64,000 bases of DNA from JACJWR01 sp964627505 (GCA_964627505.1 CAZVKB010000004.1:5162-69161), one strand, 5' to 3'; positions 8,632 through 18,153 are shown, counted from the stretch's first letter. The notes: a model not told the origin generated them from the sequence alone. A program made the numbers and translations.

Positions 8632-9438
8632 CTAGTTGGGCACCGGCGCGCAGTACTGTTCGGGACTTTGATCGGCGATGATGTCCACTGTGGTGCCCTG
8701 GCGGACAACGAACTCGCTGGCACCAATCTTGTTGGCGGGATCGCCCCAGTCGTACGTGTATCCCATGCGGGTCCATGGGTACGGGTTGGCAGGGTCGTAG
8801 GCCAAGGCTTTCTGCAAGCGGAACCAGTCGGCGTGGTTGGGGTATGCCGGGTCCTCAGGTTGCACAGTGCCGTCGTCGTACACGGCAGTGGTGTCAGCAA
8901 TTTGGGGATCGGGCGTCGGCCGGAACATGCCAGACAGCGGGACCATCATGGTCACCATAGTCACCGGTTTGGCGTGCGGCGGCATGCCCAGGTATTGCAG
9001 GGAGCGCAGTGCCGGATCGGTGCCACCCGCCGCGACATAGGAACGGCAGAAATCCTGCAACTCCGGCACCGGAGTCAGCCAAACTTCGCGACTGAGAGTC
9101 ATGGGCTGGCCGACACTGTCCGCATAACCAGTCCAGTCCGTCAACGTGACCATTTCGGCTGCCGTGTTGTCGGCGTTGAACACAACGTTCGAGGCCCCTG
9201 GGGTGAGGGCCACCAACGAGGGCGCCAACTGGTCGGGCCCGGCAGTTTCGGCATCTGCCACCGCAGCTAGGTACGCCGCGGGCAACTGGGTAGCGGTGGG
9301 GCTGGCTGCGGCAGAGGCCGAAGTGGAACTCGCTGTTGCGGTCGGGTCGGTGCTGGTGTCCGTGCCACTACATCCGGTGACAGTCAGACCGAGCGTGAGG
9401 ACGAACCCGGCAGCCACACTTGGTTGAACCATTCGCAT
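8632..9438 (-). CDS. Secreted lipoprotein of unknown function
   Basis: The 268-aa protein begins with a lipoprotein signal peptide ending in a lipobox (LTVTGC), followed by a 40-residue Ser/Thr/Ala-rich linker and a globular part rich in aromatic residues. No known family was recognised. ATG 9438 is preferred because TAACGT lies 7 bases upstream, which fits a leaderless transcript; the frame itself is open to 9462. The protein is expected to be anchored on the outer face of the membrane. Its neighbour, also a lipoprotein on the same strand, carries a cytochrome b5 fold, but the gap of 82 bases gives no strong operon evidence. Confidence 0.72.
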   Translation of the reverse strand: MRMVQPSVAAGFVLTLGLTVTGCSGTDTSTDPTATASSTSASAAASPTATQLPAAYLAAVADAETAGPDQLAPSLVALTPGASNVVFNADNTAAEMVTLTDWTGYADSVGQPMTLSREVWLTPVPELQDFCRSYVAAGGTDPALRSLQYLGMPPHAKPVTMVTMMVPLSGMFRPTPDPQIADTTAVYDDGTVQPEDPAYPNHADWFRLQKALAYDPANPYPWTRMGYTYDWGDPANKIGASEFVVRQGTTVDIIADQSPEQYCAPVPN

Positions 9439-9445
9439 AGTGATC

Positions 9446-9451
9446 ACGTTA
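9446..9451 (-). promoter_or_regulatory. Leaderless -10 element (TAACGT)
   Basis: TAACGT on the minus strand is followed by 7 bases and then ATG 9438. The spacing places the transcription start at or beside the start codon. Confidence 0.5.
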
Positions 9452-9520
9452 CGCCTGGCCACTGTGCGTGTTCGAAAGGGTCGCAGCGCTCAATACCCCC
9501 CACGGCGACCGCAGCAGATA

Positions 9521-9967
9521 TCAGCCCAGCACGCCGATCTGATACTCAGCCAAGGTTTCGTTCGGCTCGCTCTGACTGCCGTGCTGACCGCTGAACGCTG
9601 AGGTTCCGTCGATGCCACACAGCCGATAGATGTTTTGGTCTCCGCCCGGGTGTTTGGTCGCCCAGGAGGTGACGTCATAGACCTTGCCATTGATGGCAGT
9701 CCAACAATCCGACTGCTTGTTGTGGGTGGCGACCTCAGCCAGGGTGTACACGCCGGTCGATCCAGACGGCGAAGCAGACGGGCTCGTACTTGCGGTCGCC
9801 GAGCCCGACGCCGCGGTGGGGCTCGCAGAAGCGGGACTTGCGGCGGCGCTCGTCGCGGGTGCGCTGCTCGTAGTGGTGTTGGTGGCCGAACTGCTGCATG
9901 CGGTTAGAGCCAACCCTGAGACGATGATGCCCAGAATCAAAGTGGACGAACTGCGCGCGCGCTTCAT
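9521..9967 (-). CDS. Lipoprotein with cytochrome b5-like heme-binding domain
   Basis: The 148-aa protein has a lipoprotein signal peptide (lipobox LTAC), a roughly 45-residue Ala/Ser/Thr/Pro linker, and a cytochrome b5 fold from about residue 73: YTLAEVATHNKQSDCWTAI, NGKVYDVTSW, then HPGGD with a second histidine in SGQHG. Those two histidines are the expected axial heme ligands. AAGGAG 7 bases before ATG 9967 fixes the start. An extracytoplasmic b-type heme protein could exchange electrons with the flavocytochrome unit at 1521-4233, but they are 5 kb apart and this is only inference. Confidence 0.85.
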   Translation of the reverse strand: MKRARSSSTLILGIIVSGLALTACSSSATNTTTSSAPATSAAASPASASPTAASGSATASTSPSASPSGSTGVYTLAEVATHNKQSDCWTAINGKVYDVTSWATKHPGGDQNIYRLCGIDGTSAFSGQHGSQSEPNETLAEYQIGVLG

Positions 9968-10052
9968 ACCGGTGCTCCTTAGGTGCGATGACGGTGCCGT
10001 GTCACAAACCCTGCCACATGAATACTCAGGCCGCTGCAGGCGCACCCAGCGC

Positions 10053-11024
10053 TCAGCGGTGGAAGTGCTGCCAGCCGCGATTGCCTTTGCGCTGACCGCC
10101 ATCCACCACCACATCTACGGGGCCCTCCACCACCGCACCGATCTTGACGAAACTGCCCGGCAGCGTGGCTCCCTTCGGGAAGGTCGCGACGAGGGCGTGG
10201 TCGTCGCCACCTGTGAGTACCCACGAGAGCGGATCGACGCTGAATGCGATGGCCGTGTCACGTAAAACCGGGTCCACCGGTAACGCGGCGGCTTCGATAT
10301 CTATCCGCACGCCAGATGCATCGGAGATGTGACCCAGGTCGGCCAACAGCCCGTCACTCACGTCGATCATGGCCGTGGCACCTGCCGCTGCCGCAGCTGG
10401 ACCAGCGGAGTACGGCACGTCTGGCCGACGCACGGCATCCACGAGCAGTCGCGGCGACCGGAATCCGCGGCTGAGCACGGCCAATCCAGCCGCGGCCCAA
10501 CCCTGGCGGCCGGCGATGGCGACTTGGTCCCCGACAGCTGCACCACCACGTCGTACCGGCGGTACCTCCCCGAGGTCACCGATGGCAGTCACCGACAACA
10601 CAATCGGTCCGTCGGTGGCATTGGTGTCGCCACCTGCAATGACCGCTCCGATGGACTCTGCTTCAGCCTGAATGCCGTCGATCAAGTCCGCTACCCATCC
10701 AGCTTCCGTGGTGTCGGGCAACCCCAGCGCCACCAGCAACGCCCGTGGTCGGGCCCCCATCGCCGCGATATCCGCCAGGTTGGCCGCCGCTGCTCGATGA
10801 CCTACGTCCTCGGCAGTCGACCAATTGGTGCGAAAGTGCCGCCCCTCCACCAGCATGTCGGTGCACACCACTGTGGAGCCGGCAGGTGTCATCGTGACCA
10901 CGGCAGCATCGTCCCCTACACCCACGGTGACGTATTCCGAGGTGGGAAGTCCCTCGGTGATGACGTCAATGAGCGCAAATTCGTCCAGCTGCGACACCTG
11001 GTGGTGACGAGTGCTTCTGTCCAC
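10053..11024 (-). CDS. thiL: Thiamine-monophosphate kinase
   Basis: The 323-aa enzyme phosphorylates thiamine phosphate to thiamine diphosphate with ATP. AIR-synthase-like landmarks are VGVGDDAAVV and TDMLVEGRHF at the N-terminus, AANLADIAAMGARP, and AGGDTNATDGPIVLSVTAIG, all ligand/Mg positions in ThiL, with MIDVSDGLLADLGHI and TGGDDHALV in the C-terminal half. Length is typical. The start is GTG 11024 with AAGGGG upstream. Divergent from the Lrp-like gene, in the gene neighbourhood where Actinobacteria commonly keep ddl and DUF3515. Confidence 0.93.
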   Translation of the reverse strand: MDRSTRHHQVSQLDEFALIDVITEGLPTSEYVTVGVGDDAAVVTMTPAGSTVVCTDMLVEGRHFRTNWSTAEDVGHRAAAANLADIAAMGARPRALLVALGLPDTTEAGWVADLIDGIQAEAESIGAVIAGGDTNATDGPIVLSVTAIGDLGEVPPVRRGGAAVGDQVAIAGRQGWAAAGLAVLSRGFRSPRLLVDAVRRPDVPYSAGPAAAAAGATAMIDVSDGLLADLGHISDASGVRIDIEAAALPVDPVLRDTAIAFSVDPLSWVLTGGDDHALVATFPKGATLPGSFVKIGAVVEGPVDVVVDGGQRKGNRGWQHFHR

Positions 11025-11050
11025 GTGTGAACCCCTTCGGTGTTTCGCGA

Positions 11051-11056
11051 TAGTGT
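11051..11056 (+). promoter_or_regulatory. Candidate -10 hexamer (TAGTGT) for the Lrp-like gene
   Basis: TAGTGT lies 35 bases before ATG 11092, with GTGAAC 18 bases further upstream as a weak -35. A transcript starting here would carry the TAGGAG ribosome site. Confidence 0.3.
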
Positions 11057-11091
11057 CGTACTCCTTGACAGCATAGATAGGAGTTCGCCAA

Positions 11092-11334
11092 ATGAGTGGC
11101 GTTCACGCATACGTTCTTGTGCAGACTGAAATTGGGCGTTCCGCCGCCGTGGCCCACGCTATCAACGGATTGCCGGGGGTGACGGCCGCAGAGGAAGTCA
11201 CCGGACCTTACGACGTGATCGCTCGAGTGAGCGCCGAATCACTGGATCTGCTGGGCCGCGAAGTTGTCACCCCCATCCAACATGTCCCGGGAATCACTCG
11301 GACGCTCACCTGCAACGTGGTCACGCTCGGCTGA
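11092..11334 (+). CDS. Stand-alone Lrp/AsnC ligand-binding (RAM) domain protein
   Basis: The 80-aa protein is one alpha/beta RAM domain: HAYVLVQTEIGRSAAVAHAI, GVTAAEEVTGPYDVIARV, then ITRTLTCNVV. It lacks the helix-turn-helix of full Lrp regulators, so it probably binds an amino acid or small effector as an oligomer or partners with another regulator. TAGGAG lies 8 bases before the ATG. This single-domain form is regularly found beside thiL in Actinobacteria. Confidence 0.88.
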   Translation: MSGVHAYVLVQTEIGRSAAVAHAINGLPGVTAAEEVTGPYDVIARVSAESLDLLGREVVTPIQHVPGITRTLTCNVVTLG

Positions 11335-11356
11335 TCCGCGGGCAGTCGATGCTCTC

Positions 11357-11830
11357 ATGATGGATCCTGCCCAGCGACTCCGGTTTCCGCGATTGTCCAT
11401 GACTGTCAGTGGTTTTGGCGTGCTGGCAACGGTCGTGCTGCTCGCCGGGTGCGGGGCTCCAGTTGCGGTGACTCCGCCTGAACCGGCGTTTGCGGCCTGC
11501 GACGATTTGGCGCAGGAACTTCCCAAACGAGTGGAGGGGCAAGATCGGCGCACAACGACCCCCACATCATCGGCTACTGCCGCGTGGGGAGACCCGCCCA
11601 TGGTGCTGCGCTGCGGTGTTGGTACGCCGGTCGCATACACGCCCACCGCGTCATTGGTCGAGGTCGGCGGCGTGTCGTGGTTTGCCGAACCGCTGTCTGC
11701 CGGGGTGCGGTTCACCACTATTGGCCGGGTGGTCAACGTCGAATTCACGGTGCCGGATGCCTATAGCCCGGAGGCTTACCCTCTGATCGACCTGACGGGG
11801 GCCATCACTAAAACCGTCCCGACGGTCTGA
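11357..11830 (+). CDS. DUF3515-family lipoprotein
   Basis: The 157-aa protein has a signal peptide with lipobox LLAGC and the DUF3515 features: a central AAWGDPPMVLRCGVGTP stretch with a conserved Cys, then VSWFAEPLSAGVRFTTIGR. Function is unknown; it is expected on the outer membrane-leaflet face. Starts at 11357, 11360 or 11399 are all possible and none has a good ribosome site. It is convergent with ddl, 21 bases apart. Confidence 0.82.
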   Translation: MMDPAQRLRFPRLSMTVSGFGVLATVVLLAGCGAPVAVTPPEPAFAACDDLAQELPKRVEGQDRRTTTPTSSATAAWGDPPMVLRCGVGTPVAYTPTASLVEVGGVSWFAEPLSAGVRFTTIGRVVNVEFTVPDAYSPEAYPLIDLTGAITKTVPTV

Positions 11831-11851
11831 CGTCTTATCACGCAGCTTTGC

Positions 11852-12955
11852 TCAGCGGCCCGAGACTTCTGGCTCGGCACCGCGTCGCAGTGCGTCCTCG
11901 CACAGGGCATCGATGAGATCCGGGTAGCTGACGCCAGAAGCTTGCCACACAGCTGGGTACATCGAGGTGGAGGTGAATCCGGGGATGGTGTTGGGTTCGT
12001 TGAGCAGAACCTCACCGTTGGCGGTGAGGAAGGTATCCACACGAGCCATGCCTTCGCACCCCAACGCCGAATACGCACGCAGGGCAAGTCGCTGAATTCG
12101 CGCACGCTCGTCCGGGGTCAGCGCGGCTGGCAGGCTGATGTCAGTGGATCCATCGAGGTACTTGGCGGTGAAGTCGTAAAAACTGTGACCGCCGAGGACG
12201 GTGATTTCTGCGCATTCGCTGACGATCGGCCCGTCGGGGGTGGCTAACACGCCGCATTCGATTTCGCGCGCGTTCTGCACCGCAGCCTCAACGATCACGC
12301 GACGGTCATGGCTCCGGGCTGCTTCCACCGCCGCCGGAATTTCGCCGGAGTCCACGACTCGGCTAATCCCGACGCTGGAGCCGGCACGAGCGGGCTTGAC
12401 AAACACCGGCAGCCCCAGCGCTGCCACCTGGGCCAGGATCTGCGCCCGGTCGGAGGTCCAGGCATGATCGGTGATACCTACGTAGGGCCCGATGGGGATC
12501 TCAGCGGCCAGCAGCGCTTCCTTGGTGCGAATTTTGTCCATGCACACCGCAGATGCGGCGACTCCCGAGCCCACACACGGCACGTCGGCAAGTTCGCAGA
12601 CACCTTGGATGGCCCCGTCTTCACCGCCATATCCGTGCAGCACCGGGAACACCACATCAACCTTCAGGACCGTGCCATCGGCGAGCACGAGGCCGGCAAT
12701 CGCAGGATCGGGTGGGAACATGACCCGCGTACCGCCGCTGGGCACCTCGGGCACCACTGCGTCTCGGATGGTGTAGAGCTCAGGCTGGTCCGGGGCCAGA
12801 GTCCAAGCGCCGTCGCGGGTGATGCCGATCGGCGTGACCTGCCATCGGTCGCGGTCGATCGCGGCCAGTACGTTTCCGGCAGAGACGCACGAGATGCCAT
12901 GCTCGGAACTGCGTCCGCCGAAAATCACCGCGAGATGGTGCTTGGATGGGGCCAC
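11852..12955 (-). CDS. ddl: D-alanine--D-alanine ligase
   Basis: The 367-aa ATP-grasp enzyme makes the D-Ala-D-Ala dipeptide of peptidoglycan. It shows FGGRSSEHGISCVSA at the N-terminus, HGYGGEDGAIQGVCEL, the glycine-rich KPARAGSSVGIS loop, and the metal-binding NEPNTIPGFTSTSMYP near the end. GTG 12955 is chosen, giving a normal family length; the frame is open to a GTG at 13003 without ribosome site. It is divergent from the PLP enzyme at 13019. Confidence 0.94.
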   Translation of the reverse strand: MAPSKHHLAVIFGGRSSEHGISCVSAGNVLAAIDRDRWQVTPIGITRDGAWTLAPDQPELYTIRDAVVPEVPSGGTRVMFPPDPAIAGLVLADGTVLKVDVVFPVLHGYGGEDGAIQGVCELADVPCVGSGVAASAVCMDKIRTKEALLAAEIPIGPYVGITDHAWTSDRAQILAQVAALGLPVFVKPARAGSSVGISRVVDSGEIPAAVEAARSHDRRVIVEAAVQNAREIECGVLATPDGPIVSECAEITVLGGHSFYDFTAKYLDGSTDISLPAALTPDERARIQRLALRAYSALGCEGMARVDTFLTANGEVLLNEPNTIPGFTSTSMYPAVWQASGVSYPDLIDALCEDALRRGAEPEVSGR

Positions 12956-13018
12956 AGCACGTGACCTTACCCGCTGATCAGCATGGCGCCGTGGCGCCAC
13001 CACGAGAGGTGTCTTGCG

Positions 13019-14191
13019 ATGTCCACAACGCCCGAATCAGCTGCGGATGCCGGCTTGGATGGTTCCACCCGAGTGGATCACGCTTGGTCCATGGCAACGC
13101 GCACGATTGCCGCTGGTCGGCCGCACCGGCCGGGAGCACCGTTGAATGTGCCGATCGTGCCTGCCACCTCGTTCACTGCCGGCGGCGATCTCGACTATGC
13201 CCGCGACAGCAATCCCACGTGGGTTGCGTTCGAAAACGTCGTGGGCGACTTGGAGGGGGGACGCGCGGTGGCATTCGGCTCCGGCATGGCAGCGATCGAT
13301 GCCGCTTTTCGGGTGCTGATGGATCGCGTGGAATCCCGCTGCCCGCGCATCGCTCGCCCACACGTGCACTATGCAGGGTCGTCAGGGCTGCTCAATCATT
13401 GGTCCAAGACCGGGCGAGTCACGCTGGTTGAGTACACCCCAGGGGACGCTACGGATGCTGCAGCAGCTGCGCAGGGCTGCGACGTGCTCTTAGTCGAAAC
13501 TCCTAGCAACCCCACTATGGACATCACCGACATCGCCGCAGTCACCCAGATCGCGCATGAGGCCGGCGCGCTGGTGATGGCCGACAACACCTACGCCACG
13601 CCATTCGCGACCCGACCGCTGGCACTGGGTGTGGATCTTGTGGTGCATTCGGCCAGCAAATATTTCGCTGGACACTCAGATGCACTTCTGGGTGTGGCCG
13701 TTGCCGGATCTGCGGACCTGGCCGATGAGTTGGCCGCCCAACGTGTTCGGGGCGGTGGCGTGCCCGGTGTGCTGGAAGCGTGGCTGGGCACTCGCGGCCT
13801 GCGCACGTTCGTGCTGCGCATGCGTGCCGCGACCGCCAACGCTGGCGTGCTGGCCGCGCGCCTCTCTGCTCATCCGGACGTGTCGTGGGTGCGTTACCCA
13901 GGGCTGCCGAACGACCCTGGCCATGCGGTTGCGACCCGGCAAATGGCGCACTTCGGCGCAGTCGTGACATTCGCCCCGGCCGGCGGCGAGCCACGAGCAC
14001 AGCAACTATGCGAAGCCACGCAACTGTGGTTGCACGCCACGAGTCTCGGCGGTGTGGAGTCCACGCTGGAGCGCCGTCGCCGCCACGTCGACGAGAATCC
14101 GGCCGTTCCGGCAGATCTCATTCGTTTATCGGTCGGATGTGAAGATGTTGCGGATTTATGGTCCGATCTGGAGCACGCACTTTCGAGGTGA
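13019..14191 (+). CDS. Cys/Met metabolism PLP-dependent enzyme (cystathionine gamma-synthase/lyase type)
   Basis: The 390-aa fold-type I enzyme carries GSGMAAIDA at the phosphate-binding loop, VETPSNPTMDITDI, the PLP-ring aspartate in MADNTYATPF, and the Schiff-base lysine in HSASKYFAGHSD. The C-terminal LIRLSVGCED is typical. Whether it forms or cleaves cystathionine, or acts on methionine or O-acetylhomoserine, cannot be told from these motifs. GAGAGG precedes ATG 13019. Confidence 0.88.
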   Translation: MSTTPESAADAGLDGSTRVDHAWSMATRTIAAGRPHRPGAPLNVPIVPATSFTAGGDLDYARDSNPTWVAFENVVGDLEGGRAVAFGSGMAAIDAAFRVLMDRVESRCPRIARPHVHYAGSSGLLNHWSKTGRVTLVEYTPGDATDAAAAAQGCDVLLVETPSNPTMDITDIAAVTQIAHEAGALVMADNTYATPFATRPLALGVDLVVHSASKYFAGHSDALLGVAVAGSADLADELAAQRVRGGGVPGVLEAWLGTRGLRTFVLRMRAATANAGVLAARLSAHPDVSWVRYPGLPNDPGHAVATRQMAHFGAVVTFAPAGGEPRAQQLCEATQLWLHATSLGGVESTLERRRRHVDENPAVPADLIRLSVGCEDVADLWSDLEHALSR

Positions 14192-14228
14192 CCGGCGTGG
14201 GGGACGCCGATTGCGCTAGAACTACATT

Positions 14229-15287
14229 GTGGCCAAGAGTGCAGATCGGAAATCGCCGCGCATCGACCCTGCCGAGCCGCTCTCTGTCGGTCGGCAAGTC
14301 CGACGGGCGCTCATTGCGTTGGCGAGCGTCTTAGCTTTCGGAATTGCCGGCTACATGATGCTGGGTTTCTCTTCGTTGGACGCGGCATATCAAGCCGTGA
14401 CCACGATGACCACCGTTGGATTCAAAGAAGTTGTCGAACCTTTCGGCACGTCGGAGAAGTTGTTCACCATCTTCTTCGTGCTGGTCGGAGTGGGCGTTGT
14501 GCTCTACACGCTGACCATGCTCCTGGGACTGTTCATTGAAGGTTGGCTCGGCCACGAATGGGAAAGGCGCCGAATGCAACGTCAGATTGAATCCCTGTCC
14601 GACCACGCGATCATCTGCGGGTGGGGTCGAGTCGGCCGAGCCACTGCTCATCAACTGCACAAGTCAGGCTTGCCGGTGATGGTGGTGGACAGCGAAGAAG
14701 ACCGCTTCACGGACTGCCCCTACCCCTATCTCGTGGGGGACGCCAGCCGGGACGACGTGCTCCGACAAGCAGGTATCGAACGCGCCCGGACTCTCGTCGC
14801 CACCCTGAACACCGACGCGCTGAGTCTGTTCGTCACCCTGTCTGCTCGAGCCCTCAACCCGGACTTGGTGATCATCGCACGCAGCCGCGTCGACGACACC
14901 GAGCAGAAGTTGCTGCGGGCAGGCGCTGATCGAGTGGTGAATCCCCAACGCATCGGCGGCAACCGGATCGCCGGGTTTGCGCTGCAGCCGCATGTGACCG
15001 ATTTCCTCGATGTCGCCATGCACGACGACGACGTCGAGTTCCAACTTGAGCAGGTCATGGTGCATCAGGACTCGCTGTTTGATGGCTCCACGATCCGGCA
15101 AGCCCGACTACAAGAGGGCGAGGGCGCACTCCTGCTGGCTTTGCGCAAACTGGCGGGCGGCACGTTCCGCACGAACCCGTCCCCCGATGAAGTTATGCGT
15201 CCTGGTGACGTGGTGATTGCCGTGGGCACTCCTGAGCAGATCAACGAACTTCGTCGACAAGCCGGCAGCTCGAAAGTAGACAACTAA
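14229..15287 (+). CDS. Two-TM potassium channel with RCK (TrkA-N/TrkA-C) domains
   Basis: The 352-aa protein has an N-terminal pair of membrane helices (about residues 30-48 and 82-105) around a pore loop TMTTVGFKEV, which is a TVGF variant of the K+ selectivity filter. An RCK domain follows, with nucleotide-binding GWGRVGRATA and acidic VVDSEEDR, then a TrkA-C domain. It should be a gated K+ channel of the MthK/Kch type. It starts at GTG 14229. TAGAAC sits 6 bases upstream, a weak leaderless -10. Confidence 0.88.
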   Translation: MAKSADRKSPRIDPAEPLSVGRQVRRALIALASVLAFGIAGYMMLGFSSLDAAYQAVTTMTTVGFKEVVEPFGTSEKLFTIFFVLVGVGVVLYTLTMLLGLFIEGWLGHEWERRRMQRQIESLSDHAIICGWGRVGRATAHQLHKSGLPVMVVDSEEDRFTDCPYPYLVGDASRDDVLRQAGIERARTLVATLNTDALSLFVTLSARALNPDLVIIARSRVDDTEQKLLRAGADRVVNPQRIGGNRIAGFALQPHVTDFLDVAMHDDDVEFQLEQVMVHQDSLFDGSTIRQARLQEGEGALLLALRKLAGGTFRTNPSPDEVMRPGDVVIAVGTPEQINELRRQAGSSKVDN

Positions 15288-15358
15288 CCTCCGCCTTCCC
15301 AACTTTCGGACCTGCAGGCGACCTCGATGCTCCGGAACGATCCACCGCACACCTTGCC

Positions 15359-17020
15359 TTAGCGCAGCAACAGATACCCAACCCCGATGGCTGTGATCGT
15401 GGCGGCAATGAATAGCGGCACGCCGAGCCGAACGAAAGAGGCATTCGAGTAGCCGCCGGGTTGCATCACCATCAGATTGGACTGGTGGGAAAACGGGTTG
15501 ATGAACGTGAACGAGATTGCAGTGGCCACCAATGCCAGCAGCAGTACCGGTGACAGCGACATCTCCGCCGCAATCCCAATCGCCACTGGAGTGAGGATGG
15601 ACGCAGCCGCAGCGTTCGTGGTGATGTTCGTGAGGATTCCCGTGGCCAACACAACCACCACCACCACCAGCGGCAGACTGCCAGCAGACAGGTAGGTGAT
15701 CGCCCCCGCGATCACATCCGCAAGGCCGCTGCTCACCACAATCGCACCCAGGCCCACCGACCCGGCCAAGATGAACAGCACATTCCAGTCCAGAGCCCGC
15801 GCCGCAGCTCGCGGCGTCAACACCCCCGTCACCACCATCAGCAATGCACCGGTGAAGGCGGCAATCTCCACCGGCGCCAGGCCGAACCCGGCGGTGATAA
15901 TCACTGCCAGCAAGATCGCCAACGCCATCGGCGTCTTTCCGGGCTGCGGCACCTTTCCCGCAGCGTTCTGCCAGAGCGCCACTTCATTGCTGTCCTGCAG
16001 CACGGTTGGATCATCACACGTAAGGAAACAGGTCTCACCGGGCTTGGCTGGCGTTTCCTTGAGCGGCTTGGTGGTCTGGGCTGCGATCACTGTGAGGTCA
16101 CCATCTGCGCCCAATTCCCGCATCGTGGCATGAGTACCGCTGGCGACAGAGGCGGAGTACAACCGTTGCGCCGACAGCCCAAATCGGGGACTCCCCCACA
16201 GCGCCCTGACCCCGCGCTCGGTGGCGGCGAACACCATCGTGTCCCCAGCTGCGATCGCCACATCCGGCTCTTCCATCTGGCCGCGTCGTCGCACGCCGAT
16301 CAGTTCGAATTCCTGTGTACTCTCCAAGCCCAGAACTGCCGGGGTCCGTCCGATGGCATTTGCATGATCTTCCACCCTGATCTCCGCCCGCCAATCCATT
16401 TCCGGGGCTTCACCGAGGTCGCCGGCTTTGAAGAGTCGGGGTGCTGCAATCAACAGCACCACCCAACCCACCAGGCACACTGGCAACGCGATCGGCGCGA
16501 AAGAGAACAAGTCCACACTCACACCAGCGGCTCCGGCGATTCCGGCGATCAGCAAGTTGGAGCTTGTGCCGATCAACGTGATTGAGCCCGCGAGCGTCGT
16601 GGCCTGTGCAATAGGTAGGAGCACTTGCCGTGCCGGAATGCCCCGCGTCTGTTGTAGTTCCTTCACCGCCGGTATCAACATGGCCACAATTGGCGTGGTG
16701 TTGATGGTCGCTGACAGCACCCCGACCGGCACGATGATCTTGCGCAAAGTCTGCGACGCTGTCGTCACCCCGGAGAGCAACCGCCACGTCACCCGGGAAA
16801 CCACTCCCGTGTGGATCACACCTTTAGCGATCACCAACATGGCAGCTACGGTGATGATGCCGCCGTTGCTCAAGCCGGCGAATAACTCCGCGGAGGTCGC
16901 CATGCCGGTGAGACCGGCGACCGCCAGCGCACAGCCCAAGGCGAGCACCGGCGGCACCCGACCGGAGGCCATCGCCACCAATGTGACAATGACCAGAAGG
17001 GCCGCAAAGTAGATCATCAC
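15359..17020 (-). CDS. SLC13/DASS-type anion permease with internal TrkA-C domain
   Basis: The 553-aa protein has two membrane blocks (about residues 1-200 and 370-553) separated by a soluble insert holding a TrkA-C-like domain (FELIGVRRRGQMEEPDVAIAAGDTMVFAA). Duplicated family signatures INTTPIVAMLIPAV, TLIGTSSNLLIAGI, NITTNAAAASILTPVAI and INPFSHQSNLMVM mark the SLC13/CitT group. Substrate is unknown (sulfate, dicarboxylate or citrate in relatives). GTG 17020 or the adjacent ATG 17017 start after GGGAG. Confidence 0.85.
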   Translation of the reverse strand: MMIYFAALLVIVTLVAMASGRVPPVLALGCALAVAGLTGMATSAELFAGLSNGGIITVAAMLVIAKGVIHTGVVSRVTWRLLSGVTTASQTLRKIIVPVGVLSATINTTPIVAMLIPAVKELQQTRGIPARQVLLPIAQATTLAGSITLIGTSSNLLIAGIAGAAGVSVDLFSFAPIALPVCLVGWVVLLIAAPRLFKAGDLGEAPEMDWRAEIRVEDHANAIGRTPAVLGLESTQEFELIGVRRRGQMEEPDVAIAAGDTMVFAATERGVRALWGSPRFGLSAQRLYSASVASGTHATMRELGADGDLTVIAAQTTKPLKETPAKPGETCFLTCDDPTVLQDSNEVALWQNAAGKVPQPGKTPMALAILLAVIITAGFGLAPVEIAAFTGALLMVVTGVLTPRAAARALDWNVLFILAGSVGLGAIVVSSGLADVIAGAITYLSAGSLPLVVVVVVLATGILTNITTNAAAASILTPVAIGIAAEMSLSPVLLLALVATAISFTFINPFSHQSNLMVMQPGGYSNASFVRLGVPLFIAATITAIGVGYLLLR

Positions 17021-17205
17021 TCAGGGCTCCCTCACGCGACAATAGACCCAATGGATTGGCCGGACGCCCGGAACCTAGCGCCCAGACTCCCGCGAAGGCA
17101 ACTGCTGGCCACATGTTGTTTACTTGCACGTCACCTGATACCAATCTGCCGACCACCAAGCAGCGGGCCCACCCCCGACCTGCGCAGCATCTGGCGGACG
17201 AGCCG

Positions 17206-18042
17206 TTACACCCGATTGAACAGTTCCGGGTCTGGACCGGTCCGTTCGCCGCGATCCAAACCGTCGATAGCCGCCATCTCGGCCGGGCTCAAGTCAAAGT
17301 CGAACAACTCGAAGTTCTCCCGCATCCGGTCCGGGTGCATGGACTTGGGAAAGACGATGTCGCCACGCTGAATTGCCCACCGCAAAGTGACTTGCGCTGG
17401 CGTGCGCTCGTGCGCCTGCGCAATCTGCTCGATCACCGGATCAGCCAACACCCGCCCGCGGGCGATCGGAGACCAAGCCTCGGTGGCGATGCCCAGTTCC
17501 GCATTGGTCGCACGCAGCGCATCTTGGCGCAGATAGGGGTGTACCTCGATTTGGTTGACGGCTGGCACAACATCGGTCGCCGCGATGATCTGTTGCAGGT
17601 GTGCAGCATGGAAGTTGGACACCCCAATCGCCCGCACGCGTCCCTGCGCTAATAGTTCGACCAGCGCAGCCCACGCCTCCACATATTGCCCGCGCTTCGG
17701 TAGTGGCCAATGGATCAGAAACAAGTCCACATATTCCAGTCCCAGCGCGGTCAACGAACCGTCGAAAGCTGCCAACGCTGCTTTTCGTTCATGAAAGCCG
17801 TTGTTCAACTTGGTCGTCACAAAGACCTCATCCCGCGGCAATCCGCTGTCCCGAATCGCTCGACCGACCCCAGCCTCATTGCCATACATCTGCGCAGTGT
17901 CGAGATGTCGATAACCCTGATCCAGAGCGGCCAGCGTGACCTGCGCTGCCTCTGCCGGTGGCACGAGGAAGGTGCCGAAACCTAGTTGCGGAATCGTCAC
18001 ACCGTTGTTGAGGGTGAGTTGCGGAATCTGATGAATACTCAT
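17206..18042 (-). CDS. Aldo/keto reductase (2,5-diketo-D-gluconate reductase-like)
   Basis: The 278-aa TIM-barrel oxidoreductase has the full catalytic tetrad in its usual contexts: HLDTAQMYGNE (D, Y), VTTKLNN (K) and LFLIHWPLP (H). NADPH contacts appear in IGVSNF and FPKSMHPDRMRENFELFDF. Length matches bacterial DkgA-type enzymes. Physiological substrate is unknown. The preceding 185-bp gap from the permease start shows no gene. Confidence 0.9.
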   Translation of the reverse strand: MSIHQIPQLTLNNGVTIPQLGFGTFLVPPAEAAQVTLAALDQGYRHLDTAQMYGNEAGVGRAIRDSGLPRDEVFVTTKLNNGFHERKAALAAFDGSLTALGLEYVDLFLIHWPLPKRGQYVEAWAALVELLAQGRVRAIGVSNFHAAHLQQIIAATDVVPAVNQIEVHPYLRQDALRATNAELGIATEAWSPIARGRVLADPVIEQIAQAHERTPAQVTLRWAIQRGDIVFPKSMHPDRMRENFELFDFDLSPAEMAAIDGLDRGERTGPDPELFNRV

Positions 18043-18153
18043 GGCCTGATGCTGCCATCCGCCTCCGACGCAATCAACGCACCGGCGCGCCCGATCCGAG
18101 TACCGCTGACAACAAAATCAGTCCGAGTGCTGCTGCGCACGCAACCTCACTGC

